Below are positions 7,993 through 16,808 of a stretch of 18,925 nt of DNA, one piece after another. The stretch lies in the NCBI GenBank assembly GCA_022564935.1, contig JADFKM010000042.1, forward strand, positions 1-18,925, read 5' to 3'. The notes beneath the pieces are model-generated. The model saw only the letters and a program-made list of their open reading frames with translations. It had not been told where the DNA came from and searched no databases. A program made the translations under genes and the position numbers. Numbering within the stretch: position 1 is the stretch's first letter; the number at the start of each line of letters is the position of its first letter. The DNA is from Candidatus Dadabacteria bacterium. Lineage in GTDB: Bacteria > Desulfobacterota_D > UBA1144 > Nemesobacterales > JADFKM01.

Positions 7993-8671
7993 AAAGGGGC
8001 GGGAGCACCTCTACTCCGGGTTTGCCATCCTTTAGGAGCTCAGCCATAAAAAGCTCGGCCCCGCGGTCCGGCCTCGGGTGGATGAACCTGAGCCTCTTAA
8101 GCTCAAGACCCCTTTTGCCCGCAATGTCTACCAGCTCAGGGAGCCTCCTAGAAGGGTAAATGCAGCAGGCTCTCCGCCTGGGCTCAACCAGGTATTTCAT
8201 CGCGTCCATGACGTCTTCCATGGAGCAGCTAATCTCATGCCTCGCGATGGCCTTTTGCTCGGTGGGCGTTATCCTTCCGGCTCGCGGCTCCCTGTACGGG
8301 GGATTGGTGATTACGTAGTCAAACGACCTGCAGGGAAAGCTCCGGCTCACGTCCCGGAGGTCAAGCTCCACTATATCCACCACATTCCCGAAGCCGTTGA
8401 GAGCCACATTCCTTCTAGCAAGGGAAACGAGCTCGGGCTACAACTCTACCCCCACTACCCTTGGCGCCAGCCCCCTCTTGACCAGAATAAGCGGGATGAC
8501 GCCGTGGCCGGTGCCAAGGTCTATTACCTCCATCTTAGACCCGGTTCCCAAGAACTCGGCAAGCGCGAGGGCGTCGTGCGAATACCTGCACCCGGCCCTT
8601 TTCTGAACTATCTTCAGCCCGTAAGGCCCGTCGAGGGTTTCATCTTCAGTGAGTACGCTCTGAGTTTCCAT
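7946..8671 (-). pseudogene. TrmN6-type tRNA (adenine-N6) methyltransferase with an in-frame TAG stop
   Basis: The two open frames at 8438-8671 and 7946-8437 are in the same frame and together form one SAM-dependent methyltransferase like E. coli YfiC/TrmN6, which makes m6A37 in tRNA1-Val. The first part carries LDGPYGLKIVQKRAGCRYSHDALALAEF and the SAM motif VIDLGTGHGVIPLIL, ending VVGVEL; TAG at 8440-8438 follows; the second part resumes PELVSLARRNVALNGF, has the catalytic NPPY (ITNPPYREPRAG) and an intact C-terminus. Relatives have Gln just after VGVE[IL], so one CAG-to-TAG change explains the break. Nothing else in the gene looks damaged. ATG 8671 fits the family better than the further upstream TTG at 8716. 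Its 3' end overlaps tilS by 47 bases. It is either a recent nonsense mutant, a sequencing error, or read through. Confidence 0.85.
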
Positions 8672-9253
8672 GAAACAATGTATGTCGCTACTGCTCGGCA
8701 AGCGCACAAACCTCAATAAATATCTTACCAGTTATTTACCGCAATGGACTTACATATTCAGACAGATTTATCTGAAATTCGTACAACCTCGCAGGGACCC
8801 CGACACTGGCCACATACGGAGGGGTTTGTCACCGGAGGGGACTGATATCACGGGCAGAAGCGGAACTAGCTACCAAAGAAGCAATTAAGTCCCCCTTACT
8901 ACACCGGTTTCACAGCCACAGACGAAAGCGAGCGGTTCGGGTTGTCGCCCTTCCGGGTTTTAAGCATGCCGATTGGTACGGTAATTGCTGCAAAAAAATG
9001 TGTAACAAACATTTTCTCGCAGAGGAAGAATGAATTCTTCTCGCTAGGTTAGAATCGTTCGTTCTAAAAGCGGATGAATTTCGACTAGCTTTCAGACACC
9101 TACTCATGTGGATTGAGGAATTCCGGGGGTGGTCTTATTTGCGGCAACACTATATTATTAAATCGTGTTTATGTATAATAACGTTATACTCATTTCTGAA
9201 TATTTCTTTCTTTGCGCCGCATGTACTTTAGAGCAAAACATTCGGAGTAATGT
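8672..9253. other. Non-coding stretch upstream of the soluble hybrid kinase
   Basis: About 580 bases without a convincing gene; the short open frames here (8670-8888 +, 8910-9107 -) resemble no family I know. Contents seen: an imperfect inverted repeat TTCAGA/TCTGAA near 8759-8776; a direct repeat of CGGAGGGG at 8817-8824 and 8833-8840; an A/T-rich hairpin AAAATGT (8995-9001) with ACATTTT (9009-9015); a GAAGAA/TTCTTC hairpin near 9025-9040; and TTAGAA/TTCTAA near 9049-9067. The last 120 bases are AT-rich and hold the likely promoter of the kinase. Confidence 0.6.
9174..9186 (+). promoter_or_regulatory. -10 element with overlapping palindrome, soluble hybrid kinase
   Basis: A perfect TATAAT (9174-9179) lies about 75 bases before the kinase start; no good -35 is found at 16-18 bases upstream. 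A 10-base perfect palindrome ATAACGTTAT (9177-9186) overlaps it, a possible operator placed over the -10/start region. Confidence 0.35.
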
Positions 9254-12200
9254 ATGAGTGAGACAAAGGATATATACAAAGCCCTTTACGAAGACAACCC
9301 CTGTATGCAATTGACCGTCGATGTCGACGGGACGATAAAAACCATAAACAAGCTCGGCGCCGAGCAGCTCGGCTACAAGCCCGAGGAGCTTGTGGGCAAG
9401 TCCCTGGACTGCGTATGTCACAGCGAAGACAATGAAACTGCACACGAGAACATCAAAAAATGCCTAAAAAACCCCGGCAAGCCCTTCGACTGGGAGCTTA
9501 GAAAGGTGCGCAAGGACGACTCCGTGCTATGGGTCAAGGAAACGGCACGTTCGGTAAACGGCGTTGAAGGTGAGCAAAATGTGATCATTGTGAGCAACGA
9601 CATAACGGAGAGTAAAAAGTTAAACGATGAGCTGAACAATGCTCAGCTGGAGCTTGAGAATCTGTTAGAAGAGAGAACAGGAGAACTTGAGACGATCAAT
9701 GAGGCGCTGTATGAAGAGATAAGCGAGCGCAAGAAGACCGAGCTGGAGCTCACGGCCCGAACCCACCAGCATGCGTTGCTGGTAGAGCTCGGCCAACTAG
9801 CCCTATCGGAAACCGACCTGCTCAAACTGTTTAATGAGGCCGTCAGAATTACGGCAAAGACGCTAAAACTTAAGTACTGCAAAGTGCTCGAGCTGCTGCC
9901 CGACGGCAAAGAGCTGCTCTTAAAGTCCGGAGTGGGGTGGAAGAAAGGGTATGTGGGCAAGGCCACAGTCGGCACTGAAAAAAGCTCCCAGGCAGGTTAC
10001 ACTCTTTTCTTAGACGAGCCCGTTGTGGTCGAAAACCTGAATGAGGAGACGCGGTTCTCCCCCTCTGAACTCCTCACCGAACACGGTGTCGCAAGCGGGA
10101 TAAGCGTAGTCATTCAAGGCCGGAATCAACCCTGGGGTGTGCTTGGGGTGCATTCTAAACGAGTGCGCAACTTCAGCCGGGACGACGTTAATTTCCTTCA
10201 GGCGGTATCGAACACCCTCTCAGAGGCCATAGAGAGAAAGGAAGTCGAAGAAGCCCTCAAGGAAAACCTTTCAGAGCTGGAAAAAAAGAACCGCTACGAA
10301 AAGATAATCAGCACCGTAACAAGGAGCGTCCACCAATCGATCAACCTGGATGACGTGCTGGAAAACGCCGCTGGGGCCATGAGCGGAAACATCGAAAACG
10401 CAGAACATGTGGCCATTTACCTGGTCGAAGGCACCGATGCAGTAATGAGAGCTTTCCGTGGGCACCCGGATTGGTTCGTAAAGCTTGTCTCAAGGATTCC
10501 CCACCCCAGGGGCTTCACCTGGGAAGTAATCAATAACGGCAAGCCCCGCTACTGCCCTGATGCGGATAAGGACGAAGTCATAGGCGTCGCCGGAAAGAAA
10601 GTCGGAACAAAGAGCTATCTCGGTATGCCCATTTTTTCGGACGGAGAGGCGGTGGGATGTATATGCATTAATTCTTTTATAAAACACGCCTTCGACAAAG
10701 ACGATCTGAAGCAGCTGGAAATCGTCGCGGGCCAAATCCAGGTGGCCATCAACAACGCGCGTCAGGCCAAAGCGCTCAGAGAAAACCTTTCAGAGCTGGA
10801 AAAAAAGAACCGCTACGAAAAGATAATCAGCACCATAACAAGGAGCGTACACCAATCGATAAATCTGGATGACGTGCTGGAAAACGCAGTCGATGCCCTG
10901 AGCAAGAACATGGACGGGGTGGACAATGTGGTCATATATTTCAAGGAAGGCAAAGAGGCCGTTATGATGGCTTACAGGGGATTCTCGGTGGATATTATGG
11001 AGCGACTGGACATTATACCCTACCCCAAAGGGCTTACTTGGAAAACCCTCATAGAGGGCAAACCAATTTATTGTCCCGATACGGAAAAAGACCCCCATAT
11101 TGGCCCTGTCGGCAGGGAGATGGGAACGAAGAGCTACATCGCTATACCGCTCAAACACGAAGGGGAGACTATGGGCTGTATAGACATAAACTCTCTCGAA
11201 GTGGACGCGTTCGATGAAAATGATCTTAACGTTATCAAGATAGTAGCAAGCCAGATAGAGGTGGCTATCAACAACGCCCGGCAGACCGAAGCCATAAGGC
11301 TTTTTGATGAAAGGCTAAAGACAATATTCAGGGAATCTCTCGATGTGATAATGGTGGTGGATGCGGAAACAGAAGAGATTATAACCGTAAACAGAGCCAC
11401 CGAGAGGATACTTGGGTACAAAGAAGAAGACCTGAAAGGGAAAAACTTCCAATCTCTCCTATCGCCCAATTCCCACCTCTCAAGGGATGAATTGTTGGAT
11501 AATCTCAGTGTACAGGGGAGAGTGTTCGAGTCACAGGAGTTCGTTCGCCGGGACGGCACCGAGTGCCCGATAGACATTACCGCCACAATGGTTCCCTGGA
11601 ACGAGGGCAAAGCCATCCTTCTAACACTCAGGGACATTACCGAGCGAAGGAGGGCGGAAGAACAGATAAGGGAGCAGGCCGCACTGCTGGACAAAGCCCA
11701 GGACGCAATAATCGTCAGGGATATGGAAAACAAGATCATTTATTGGAACAAAAGCGCCGAGAGGCTGTACGGCTGGGCCGAAGAGCAGACTCTCGGCAAA
11801 AGGGCCGACGAGCTCCTCAACCCTAAGGACTTATCAAAGCTGGTGGAGGCAGAAAGCGCAGTGATTCTAAAGGGCGAATGGGCCGGAGAGCTGACTCAGG
11901 TTACAAACACTGGGGAGGAAAAGGTTGTAGAAAGCCGCTGGACCCTGGTCAAAGACGCCCACGGACGGAATAAATCGGTGCTTGTAATCAACACGGACAT
12001 CACAGAGAAAAAAGCCCTCGAAGCACAGTTCCTCCACGCCCAGCGCATGGAGAGCCTCGGCACCCTTGCCGGGGGCATCGCCCACGACCTTAACAACGTT
12101 CTCGCCCCCATACTTATGTCAGTCCAGATTCTGAAATCCAAGGCGACCGACGAAAGGTCTGAGAAAATGATCAACATCCTGGAGAGCAATACCCTGAGGG

Positions 12201-13177
12201 GGGCAGACATCGTCAGGCAGGTTCTCACTTTCGCCAGGGGGGTAGAGGGCAAAAGGGTGCCGGTCAATCCCAAGTACCTTATAACCGAGATTTCAAACAT
12301 TACTACCGGCACCTTCCCCAAGTCCATAAAGATCGAAACGAAGGTATCATCGGAGTTTTGGAACCTGGTGGGAGACGTCACCCAGCTGCTTCAGGTGCTG
12401 CTGAATCTCAGCCTCAACGCCCGCGACGCCATGCCGGGCGGCGGCCTGCTCAAGATCTCAAGTGGCTATAGTTATATCGACAAGAACTACGCGTCCATGA
12501 ATACTCAGGCCACTCCCGGCAACTACGTTGTCCTGACAGTCGAAGACTCAGGGAAGGGAATCAGGGCCGAGCTGCTCGACAAGATCTTCGAGCCCTTCTT
12601 CACAACCAAAGAGGTGGGCGAAGGCACCGGTCTGGGCCTATCCACCGTATCGGGGATTGTCAAGAGCCATAACGGTTTTATCGAAGTGGAAAGCGTTACC
12701 GACAAAGGGACAAAATTCAGTGTTTACATCCCCGCAAGCAAAACGAAAGACAGCGCAGAAGACAGCTCTTTAGATCTGAGCATCCCCCGGGGAAACGGCG
12801 AGCTTGTAATGATAGTTGACGACGAGCCCTCATTCAGGGAGATAACGAAAGAAACCCTGCTGTTCAACGGCTACAATGTATTAACCGCAAATGACGGCAC
12901 GGAAGCCGTCGCCCTGGCCGCGGAGAACAAAGAAGAAATCCAGGCGGTAATAACGGACATGATGATGCCTGTGATGGACGGAGCGGCGACCATAAAGGCG
13001 CTTCGGAAGATCAAACCCGAGCTAAAGATCATAGGCACAAGCGGCCTCAACGCAGAAGACAAGTATCTCCAGTCATCAACCACCGGGGTGCAGGCGTTTT
13101 TGTCAAAACCATATACGGCTGCGATGATGCTTCAATGCCTGGCAGAGATTCTGGACAAATCCACAAGTGCCGACTGA
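9254..13177 (+). CDS. Soluble PAS-GAF3-PAS2 hybrid histidine kinase with receiver domain
   Basis: 1307 residues without membrane segments, so probably a cytosolic sensor. Order: PAS (about 1-120), coiled coil (120-170), GAF1 (170-335), GAF2 (337-509), GAF3 (510-682), PAS (683-805), PAS (806-930), HisKA with phospho-acceptor His944 in AHDLNN, HATPase with N box LNARDAM and G1 box DSGKG (D1098), [18 protein letters not shown], and a C-terminal receiver with DDE and Asp1235 ([10 protein letters not shown]). It should autophosphorylate on His944 and pass phosphate to Asp1235; onward transfer would need an Hpt protein and a regulator, neither of which is adjacent. GGAG (9244-9247) sits 6 bases before ATG 9254. 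GAF2 and GAF3 are an internal duplication. The signal is unknown. Confidence 0.95.
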   Translation: MSETKDIYKALYEDNPCMQLTVDVDGTIKTINKLGAEQLGYKPEELVGKSLDCVCHSEDNETAHENIKKCLKNPGKPFDWELRKVRKDDSVLWVKETARSVNGVEGEQNVIIVSNDITESKKLNDELNNAQLELENLLEERTGELETINEALYEEISERKKTELELTARTHQHALLVELGQLALSETDLLKLFNEAVRITAKTLKLKYCKVLELLPDGKELLLKSGVGWKKGYVGKATVGTEKSSQAGYTLFLDEPVVVENLNEETRFSPSELLTEHGVASGISVVIQGRNQPWGVLGVHSKRVRNFSRDDVNFLQAVSNTLSEAIERKEVEEALKENLSELEKKNRYEKIISTVTRSVHQSINLDDVLENAAGAMSGNIENAEHVAIYLVEGTDAVMRAFRGHPDWFVKLVSRIPHPRGFTWEVINNGKPRYCPDADKDEVIGVAGKKVGTKSYLGMPIFSDGEAVGCICINSFIKHAFDKDDLKQLEIVAGQIQVAINNARQAKALRENLSELEKKNRYEKIISTITRSVHQSINLDDVLENAVDALSKNMDGVDNVVIYFKEGKEAVMMAYRGFSVDIMERLDIIPYPKGLTWKTLIEGKPIYCPDTEKDPHIGPVGREMGTKSYIAIPLKHEGETMGCIDINSLEVDAFDENDLNVIKIVASQIEVAINNARQTEAIRLFDERLKTIFRESLDVIMVVDAETEEIITVNRATERILGYKEEDLKGKNFQSLLSPNSHLSRDELLDNLSVQGRVFESQEFVRRDGTECPIDITATMVPWNEGKAILLTLRDITERRRAEEQIREQAALLDKAQDAIIVRDMENKIIYWNKSAERLYGWAEEQTLGKRADELLNPKDLSKLVEAESAVILKGEWAGELTQVTNTGEEKVVESRWTLVKDAHGRNKSVLVINTDITEKKALEAQFLHAQRMESLGTLAGGIAHDLNNVLAPILMSVQILKSKATDERSEKMINILESNTLRGADIVRQVLTFARGVEGKRVPVNPKYLITEISNITTGTFPKSIKIETKVSSEFWNLVGDVTQLLQVLLNLSLNARDAMPGGGLLKISSGYSYIDKNYASMNTQATPGNYVVLTVEDSGKGIRAELLDKIFEPFFTTKEVGEGTGLGLSTVSGIVKSHNGFIEVESVTDKGTKFSVYIPASKTKDSAEDSSLDLSIPRGNGELVMIVDDEPSFREITKETLLFNGYNVLTANDGTEAVALAAENKEEIQAVITDMMMPVMDGAATIKALRKIKPELKIIGTSGLNAEDKYLQSSTTGVQAFLSKPYTAAMMLQCLAEILDKSTSAD
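10262..11299 (+). repeat. 519-nt in-frame tandem duplication encoding GAF2 and GAF3
   Basis: Copy 1 is 10262-10780 and copy 2 is 10781-11299, exactly 173 codons each, aligning with no gaps; I count 101 identical residues of 173. The first 54 bases of the two copies are identical and about 50 more differ at only four positions, covering the coiled-coil linker [18 protein letters not shown]; the rest is much more diverged at DNA level. Confidence 0.92.
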
Positions 13178-13413
13178 AGAGAGAACCGCGTTTAGCCCGG
13201 CTGTTTGAGCAATCTCCCCTAACCGATACACCCGTGCTTACGCTGGATTAACATTTCACTTTGACAAGCCTCTCCTCGCTTTCGATATATATGCCGCTTA
13301 CTCGCCCCCTTCCCGCCTTCAAGCTTAACGTCCTCCTAAGCCGTATCTTTAAAGCCGAACCGCCTACCACCCGGCCGGTGTTTGATTAATGAAAGTCGAA
13401 AACCAACATATTT

Positions 13414-13443
13414 TTGTTGCTCTAAAGACTTTTTTGTTAAAAT
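13414..13443 (+). promoter_or_regulatory. Candidate extended -10 promoter of the MASE1 kinase
   Basis: TTGTTG (13414-13419), an 18-base spacer, and TAAAAT (13438-13443) preceded by TG one base upstream (13435-13436), an extended -10 arrangement. It would give a leader of about 150 bases. Confidence 0.45.
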
Positions 13444-13510
13444 ATACTATATTATTTGTTTAGGTTTTGACTCGGGGTACATTTACGATACTTCACATCG
13501 ATTTCGGTAT

Positions 13511-13572
13511 CCCTGCGCCCTGCCGTTCGGTTCGCACCGGCGGGTTGTTTCCACGCAGGGAACAGGGGTGCG
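13511..13572 (+). other. Structured 5' leader with competing stems
   Basis: CCCTGCG (13511-13517) can pair with CGCAGGG (13554-13560), enclosing CCTGCCG (13519-13525) with CGGCGGG (13538-13544). Alternatively CGCACC (13533-13538) pairs with GGTGCG (13567-13572), which excludes the inner stem and crosses the outer one. No known riboswitch consensus was recognised. Confidence 0.4.
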
Positions 13573-13602
13573 GTTGTCACAATACTACGGCGGGGGTCCG
13601 CG

Positions 13603-16600
13603 GTGGGTAGGAACCAGCTGGAGCTAAGCCACTTCTATTACCTGCTCAGGTTGGTTGTTATAGCTGCCCTTTACTACGGCTCGGGCAAGCTGGTAGCAAC
13701 GTACGTTTTTATTGACTTCGAGGTGCCCTTTATATGGCCCCCGGCGGGGATTGCCCTGGCCGCCGTTCTCATAGGCGGATATCACTATCTGCCCGGCATC
13801 GTCTTCGGGTCACTCCTCCTGATGCTGACCTCCGGCTTCAGCGCACTCCCTGCCCTGGGTGCGGCCATGGGCAGCGTGCTCGGAGCCTTCCTGGGAGCAT
13901 ACCTTCTGCGCCTTGCGCCGTGGTTCGACGATTCGATGGAAAGGATTAAGTACGTAATCGGCTTTGTTGTGATAGGAGCCGTCTTAAGCTCCATTCCCGA
14001 AGCGGCCGCAAGAGTTCTTATACTCCAGGGGGACGGCTTGAGCGTCATCCACTCCCCATTGTTCATATTCGGCAAGTGGTGGTTAGCGCAATTTATGGGA
14101 GTACTTATCATAACCCCCGTAGCGCTACTCTGGTCCGTCCACCGTATTAAGGGGGAAAGCACAGCGCGTCTTATCGAAGCCGCAGCGCTTTTAATACTCC
14201 TGGGGTTTGCCAGCACTCAATCCTACACCTTCGGATTGCTTGAGCGCGACGCAGCTCCGGTCTCGTATTTGGTTTTCCCCTTTATCATATGGGCGGCGGT
14301 AAGATTTTCGGTGAGGGGCGCCGCAACTGCCGTATTTATAGTTACATCTGCTGTAATCTTCGATGTCGTGCGGCGCTACGGTGATTTCAACAATGCCTAC
14401 CCCTTAATGGATATGAACCACACACACGTGTTCCTGGCGCTCGTGGCTCTGAGCGCACTGCTCACAGCGGCGGCTGTCCACGAGAGGAGACCGGACGAGA
14501 AAGGGCTAGGTCTTCGCGATGAGGTGTACGGAGCGCTGCTTGAGAGCGCCGGGGCACAGATCTTCATCATTGACCCCGAAACCCGCCGCATTTCCGAGGC
14601 AAGCAGCGGCGTCGAGAAAACCCTCGGCTACTCGAGCAGTGAAATTATCGGCATGAGCATAGACGACATCGAACGTCCCGGAGGAGAAAAACAAGGCGAA
14701 GCGGAGGGGGGTTTAAACCTGAGGGATGAGAAATTCTTCAGGAGGAAAGACGGAACCTTCCTGCCGGTGGTAACAAGCTCCGGACTCATCGAGTATGGGG
14801 GCAGGAAGCAGGTAATGTGCGTGGTACGGGACGTTTCCGAGCCGGGGCCCCCGTCCGCGGAACAGACACCGGACGATAGCGAAGAAATGAACAAAATGCT
14901 GTTCGAGTCCCTCCTTTACGGTGCCGCAAAGTGCGAGCTCGTATACATGGAGGACGAAAAACCGGTTGACAGCCGCATTCTCGATGTCAACTCGGCGTAC
15001 GAGACACTTACAGGCATAAAACGGGAAGACGCCGTGGGCAAGAGGGTTTCTGTTCTCTTCAACCTGAACAAGGACCCGAACCTCGATCTGATCGACGCTA
15101 TAGTCTCTCGGGGAAAGCCCACTCACTTCGACACCTACTTCAAGCCCCTCAACAAGCATTTCAACGTGTCCATACTGCCCTCGAAGCGGGGCAGATACAC
15201 CGCCATTTACCACGACATCACGCTAAACAAGGTGGTGGAAGTGGCTTTGAGGGAAAGCGAGGAGAGGCTCGAGCTGACGCTTAGGAGCATAAGGGACGGC
15301 GTAGTGGCGCTTGATTCCAAAGGCCGGATAGTTTTCGCCAACCGCGCGGGCAGGCAGTACCTGGAGCTTATGGGCGACGCGGAGGTCGGCGAGCGTCTGA
15401 CCCATCTAGGCAAATTCCCCATAGAAGACCTGATAAAGCACTCCGGGGTGGGAAAGACCTTTCACGAGATAACCCTCGAGGAAGACAGCGAAAGGGTGTT
15501 TGAAGTGTCTTCCCAGTCCATGGACGAGAGCAACTCCGCCAAGGGAGAGGTACTTGTCATCAGGGAGGTGACCGAGGAAAGGGCGATAAGGAAAAGTATC
15601 GAAGGACAGTCCCGCCTGGCCGCCGTGGGTCAGCTGGCCGCAGGCATAGCTCACGATTTCAACAACATCCTCACGGTGATGATAGGATACATCGACCTTG
15701 TGCTGTACTCTAAATCCATTCCCGAAAACGTCAGGTCAAACCTGAACCTGGTGATCGACCAGGGCAAGAAGGCAAGCAAGCTCATCTCACAGATCCTGGA
15801 CTTCAGCCGCAGGTCGGTCTCAGAGCGCTTACGCCTCGATCTACTCCCGTTCCTGAAGGACAACCTGAAGCTCTTCGAGCGCACGATCCCTGAGAGCGTG
15901 AGAATTGTCACAGAGTTTTATCCCGGCGAGTACTGGGTGCTCGGAAGCAGCCCCCAGCTCCAGCAAATCCTAACAAACCTTGCCGCCAACGCCGGGGACG
16001 CAATGCCGGGCGGCGGAAAACTGTTTATCAGCCTGCGGCACGTTGATCTTCCTGACAAAAAGAGCTTGCCGTTCCCACAGATGTCCACTGGACGCTGGGT
16101 CAAGCTTTCTATCTCCGACACGGGGAGCGGGATATCAAAGGAGCACATACCCCACATATTCGAGCCCTTCTTCACCACAAAAGGGCCGGGGGAAGGGACA
16201 GGGCTCGGCCTCGCGCAGGTCTACGGTCTAGTAAAGCAGCATGAGGGCTTTATCGACGTCGAGAGCGACGGAATGAGCGGAACCACTTTCAACATCTATC
16301 TCCCCCCTCCCACGAGCGCACCACAGCATGAAGAGGAGGAGACTGACGAAAGCACCAAGATACTGAAGGGCGGTGGAGAGACCATACTCCTTGTCGAAGA
16401 CGAGCCTCTTGTGCTTGAGACCACTAAAAACATGCTTGAAGGGCTGGGCTACAACGTGCTAACCGCCTCTAACGGCAAAGAGGCGCTCGAAATATTCTAT
16501 AATAAAAGGAGCGAGATAGACCTTGTCGTCACAGACATGGTGATGCCGGAGGTGGATGGGGCGGCGTTGCTGAGGGAGCTCAAAGAAACCGCACCGCACC

Positions 16601-16767
16601 AAAAAGCCCTGGTTATGACGGGCTACCCGCTTGGAGAAGAGTCCAGGAACCTGCTTACACAGGGCAGGGTCAAGTGGATTCAAAAACCTTTAGACCTGAT
16701 CGAGCTGTCAAGGATCATCGGCTCCCTCCTCACTACCCGTGAAGCAGATGTTATAAACCATTCGTGA
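13603..16767 (+). CDS. MASE1-anchored PAS hybrid histidine kinase with receiver domain
   Basis: 1054 residues. The N-terminus (about 10-290) is a MASE1 membrane sensor domain: multiple hydrophobic helices with YYGSGKLVATY and the typical VPFIWPPAGIALAAVLIGGYHYLPGIVFGSLLL. Three PAS-like domains follow (about 305-425, 430-545, 548-665), then HisKA with His684 in AHDFNN, HATPase (N box ANAGDAM, G1 box DTGSG at D839, [17 protein letters not shown]) and a receiver with Asp978 (TDMVMPEVDG). It is a membrane-bound phosphorelay kinase; the ligand of MASE1 domains is not generally known. Its kinase-receiver half resembles that of the upstream soluble kinase, suggesting paralogy. Start GTG 13603 has GGGGG 6 bases upstream, inside a small GCGG/CCGC hairpin; no better start exists. 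No output regulator is adjacent. Confidence 0.94.
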   Translation: MGRNQLELSHFYYLLRLVVIAALYYGSGKLVATYVFIDFEVPFIWPPAGIALAAVLIGGYHYLPGIVFGSLLLMLTSGFSALPALGAAMGSVLGAFLGAYLLRLAPWFDDSMERIKYVIGFVVIGAVLSSIPEAAARVLILQGDGLSVIHSPLFIFGKWWLAQFMGVLIITPVALLWSVHRIKGESTARLIEAAALLILLGFASTQSYTFGLLERDAAPVSYLVFPFIIWAAVRFSVRGAATAVFIVTSAVIFDVVRRYGDFNNAYPLMDMNHTHVFLALVALSALLTAAAVHERRPDEKGLGLRDEVYGALLESAGAQIFIIDPETRRISEASSGVEKTLGYSSSEIIGMSIDDIERPGGEKQGEAEGGLNLRDEKFFRRKDGTFLPVVTSSGLIEYGGRKQVMCVVRDVSEPGPPSAEQTPDDSEEMNKMLFESLLYGAAKCELVYMEDEKPVDSRILDVNSAYETLTGIKREDAVGKRVSVLFNLNKDPNLDLIDAIVSRGKPTHFDTYFKPLNKHFNVSILPSKRGRYTAIYHDITLNKVVEVALRESEERLELTLRSIRDGVVALDSKGRIVFANRAGRQYLELMGDAEVGERLTHLGKFPIEDLIKHSGVGKTFHEITLEEDSERVFEVSSQSMDESNSAKGEVLVIREVTEERAIRKSIEGQSRLAAVGQLAAGIAHDFNNILTVMIGYIDLVLYSKSIPENVRSNLNLVIDQGKKASKLISQILDFSRRSVSERLRLDLLPFLKDNLKLFERTIPESVRIVTEFYPGEYWVLGSSPQLQQILTNLAANAGDAMPGGGKLFISLRHVDLPDKKSLPFPQMSTGRWVKLSISDTGSGISKEHIPHIFEPFFTTKGPGEGTGLGLAQVYGLVKQHEGFIDVESDGMSGTTFNIYLPPPTSAPQHEEEETDESTKILKGGGETILLVEDEPLVLETTKNMLEGLGYNVLTASNGKEALEIFYNKRSEIDLVVTDMVMPEVDGAALLRELKETAPHQKALVMTGYPLGEESRNLLTQGRVKWIQKPLDLIELSRIIGSLLTTREADVINHS

Positions 16768-16808
16768 AGGTAGCTTTGTACCGTTATCCCCACTCAGCCC
16801 CCCCGCTT

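Larger units (their letters stand above)
13178..13602. other. Non-coding leader between the two hybrid kinases
   Basis: About 425 bases with no convincing gene; the open frame at 13382-13627 has no recognisable content. Seen here: a weak promoter option TTGACA (13261-13266), 19 bases, TATATA (13286-13291); a better promoter near 13414-13443; an AT-rich stretch (about 13380-13470); and a GC-rich, strongly folding segment (13511-13602) that would be the untranslated leader of the second kinase. No terminator for the first kinase was found. Confidence 0.6.

Noticed and set aside
8438-8440. TAG as a pyrrolysine codon or a genome-wide recoded amber
   Set aside because: The expected residue is Gln one base change away, and TAG ends at least five intact genes in this window at their normal lengths.
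7946-8716. A frameshift joining the two methyltransferase halves
   Set aside because: Both halves are in the same frame (8440 and 8407 differ by 33 bases), so the break is a nonsense codon, not an indel.
8910-9107. 65-codon minus-strand frame in the kinase upstream gap, and 8670-8888 on the plus strand
   Set aside because: No recognisable domain, no clear ribosome site and no membrane or signal pattern; treated as chance.
13511-13602. Cobalamin or cyclic-di-GMP riboswitch
   Set aside because: GGGAAC and GGTGCGG loosely recall a B12 box, but the conserved GCCACTG core is missing and the cyclic-di-GMP consensus does not fit.
13382-13627. 81-codon frame running into the MASE1 kinase start
   Set aside because: It covers the promoter and the structured leader, has no recognisable domain and ends inside the kinase gene in another frame.
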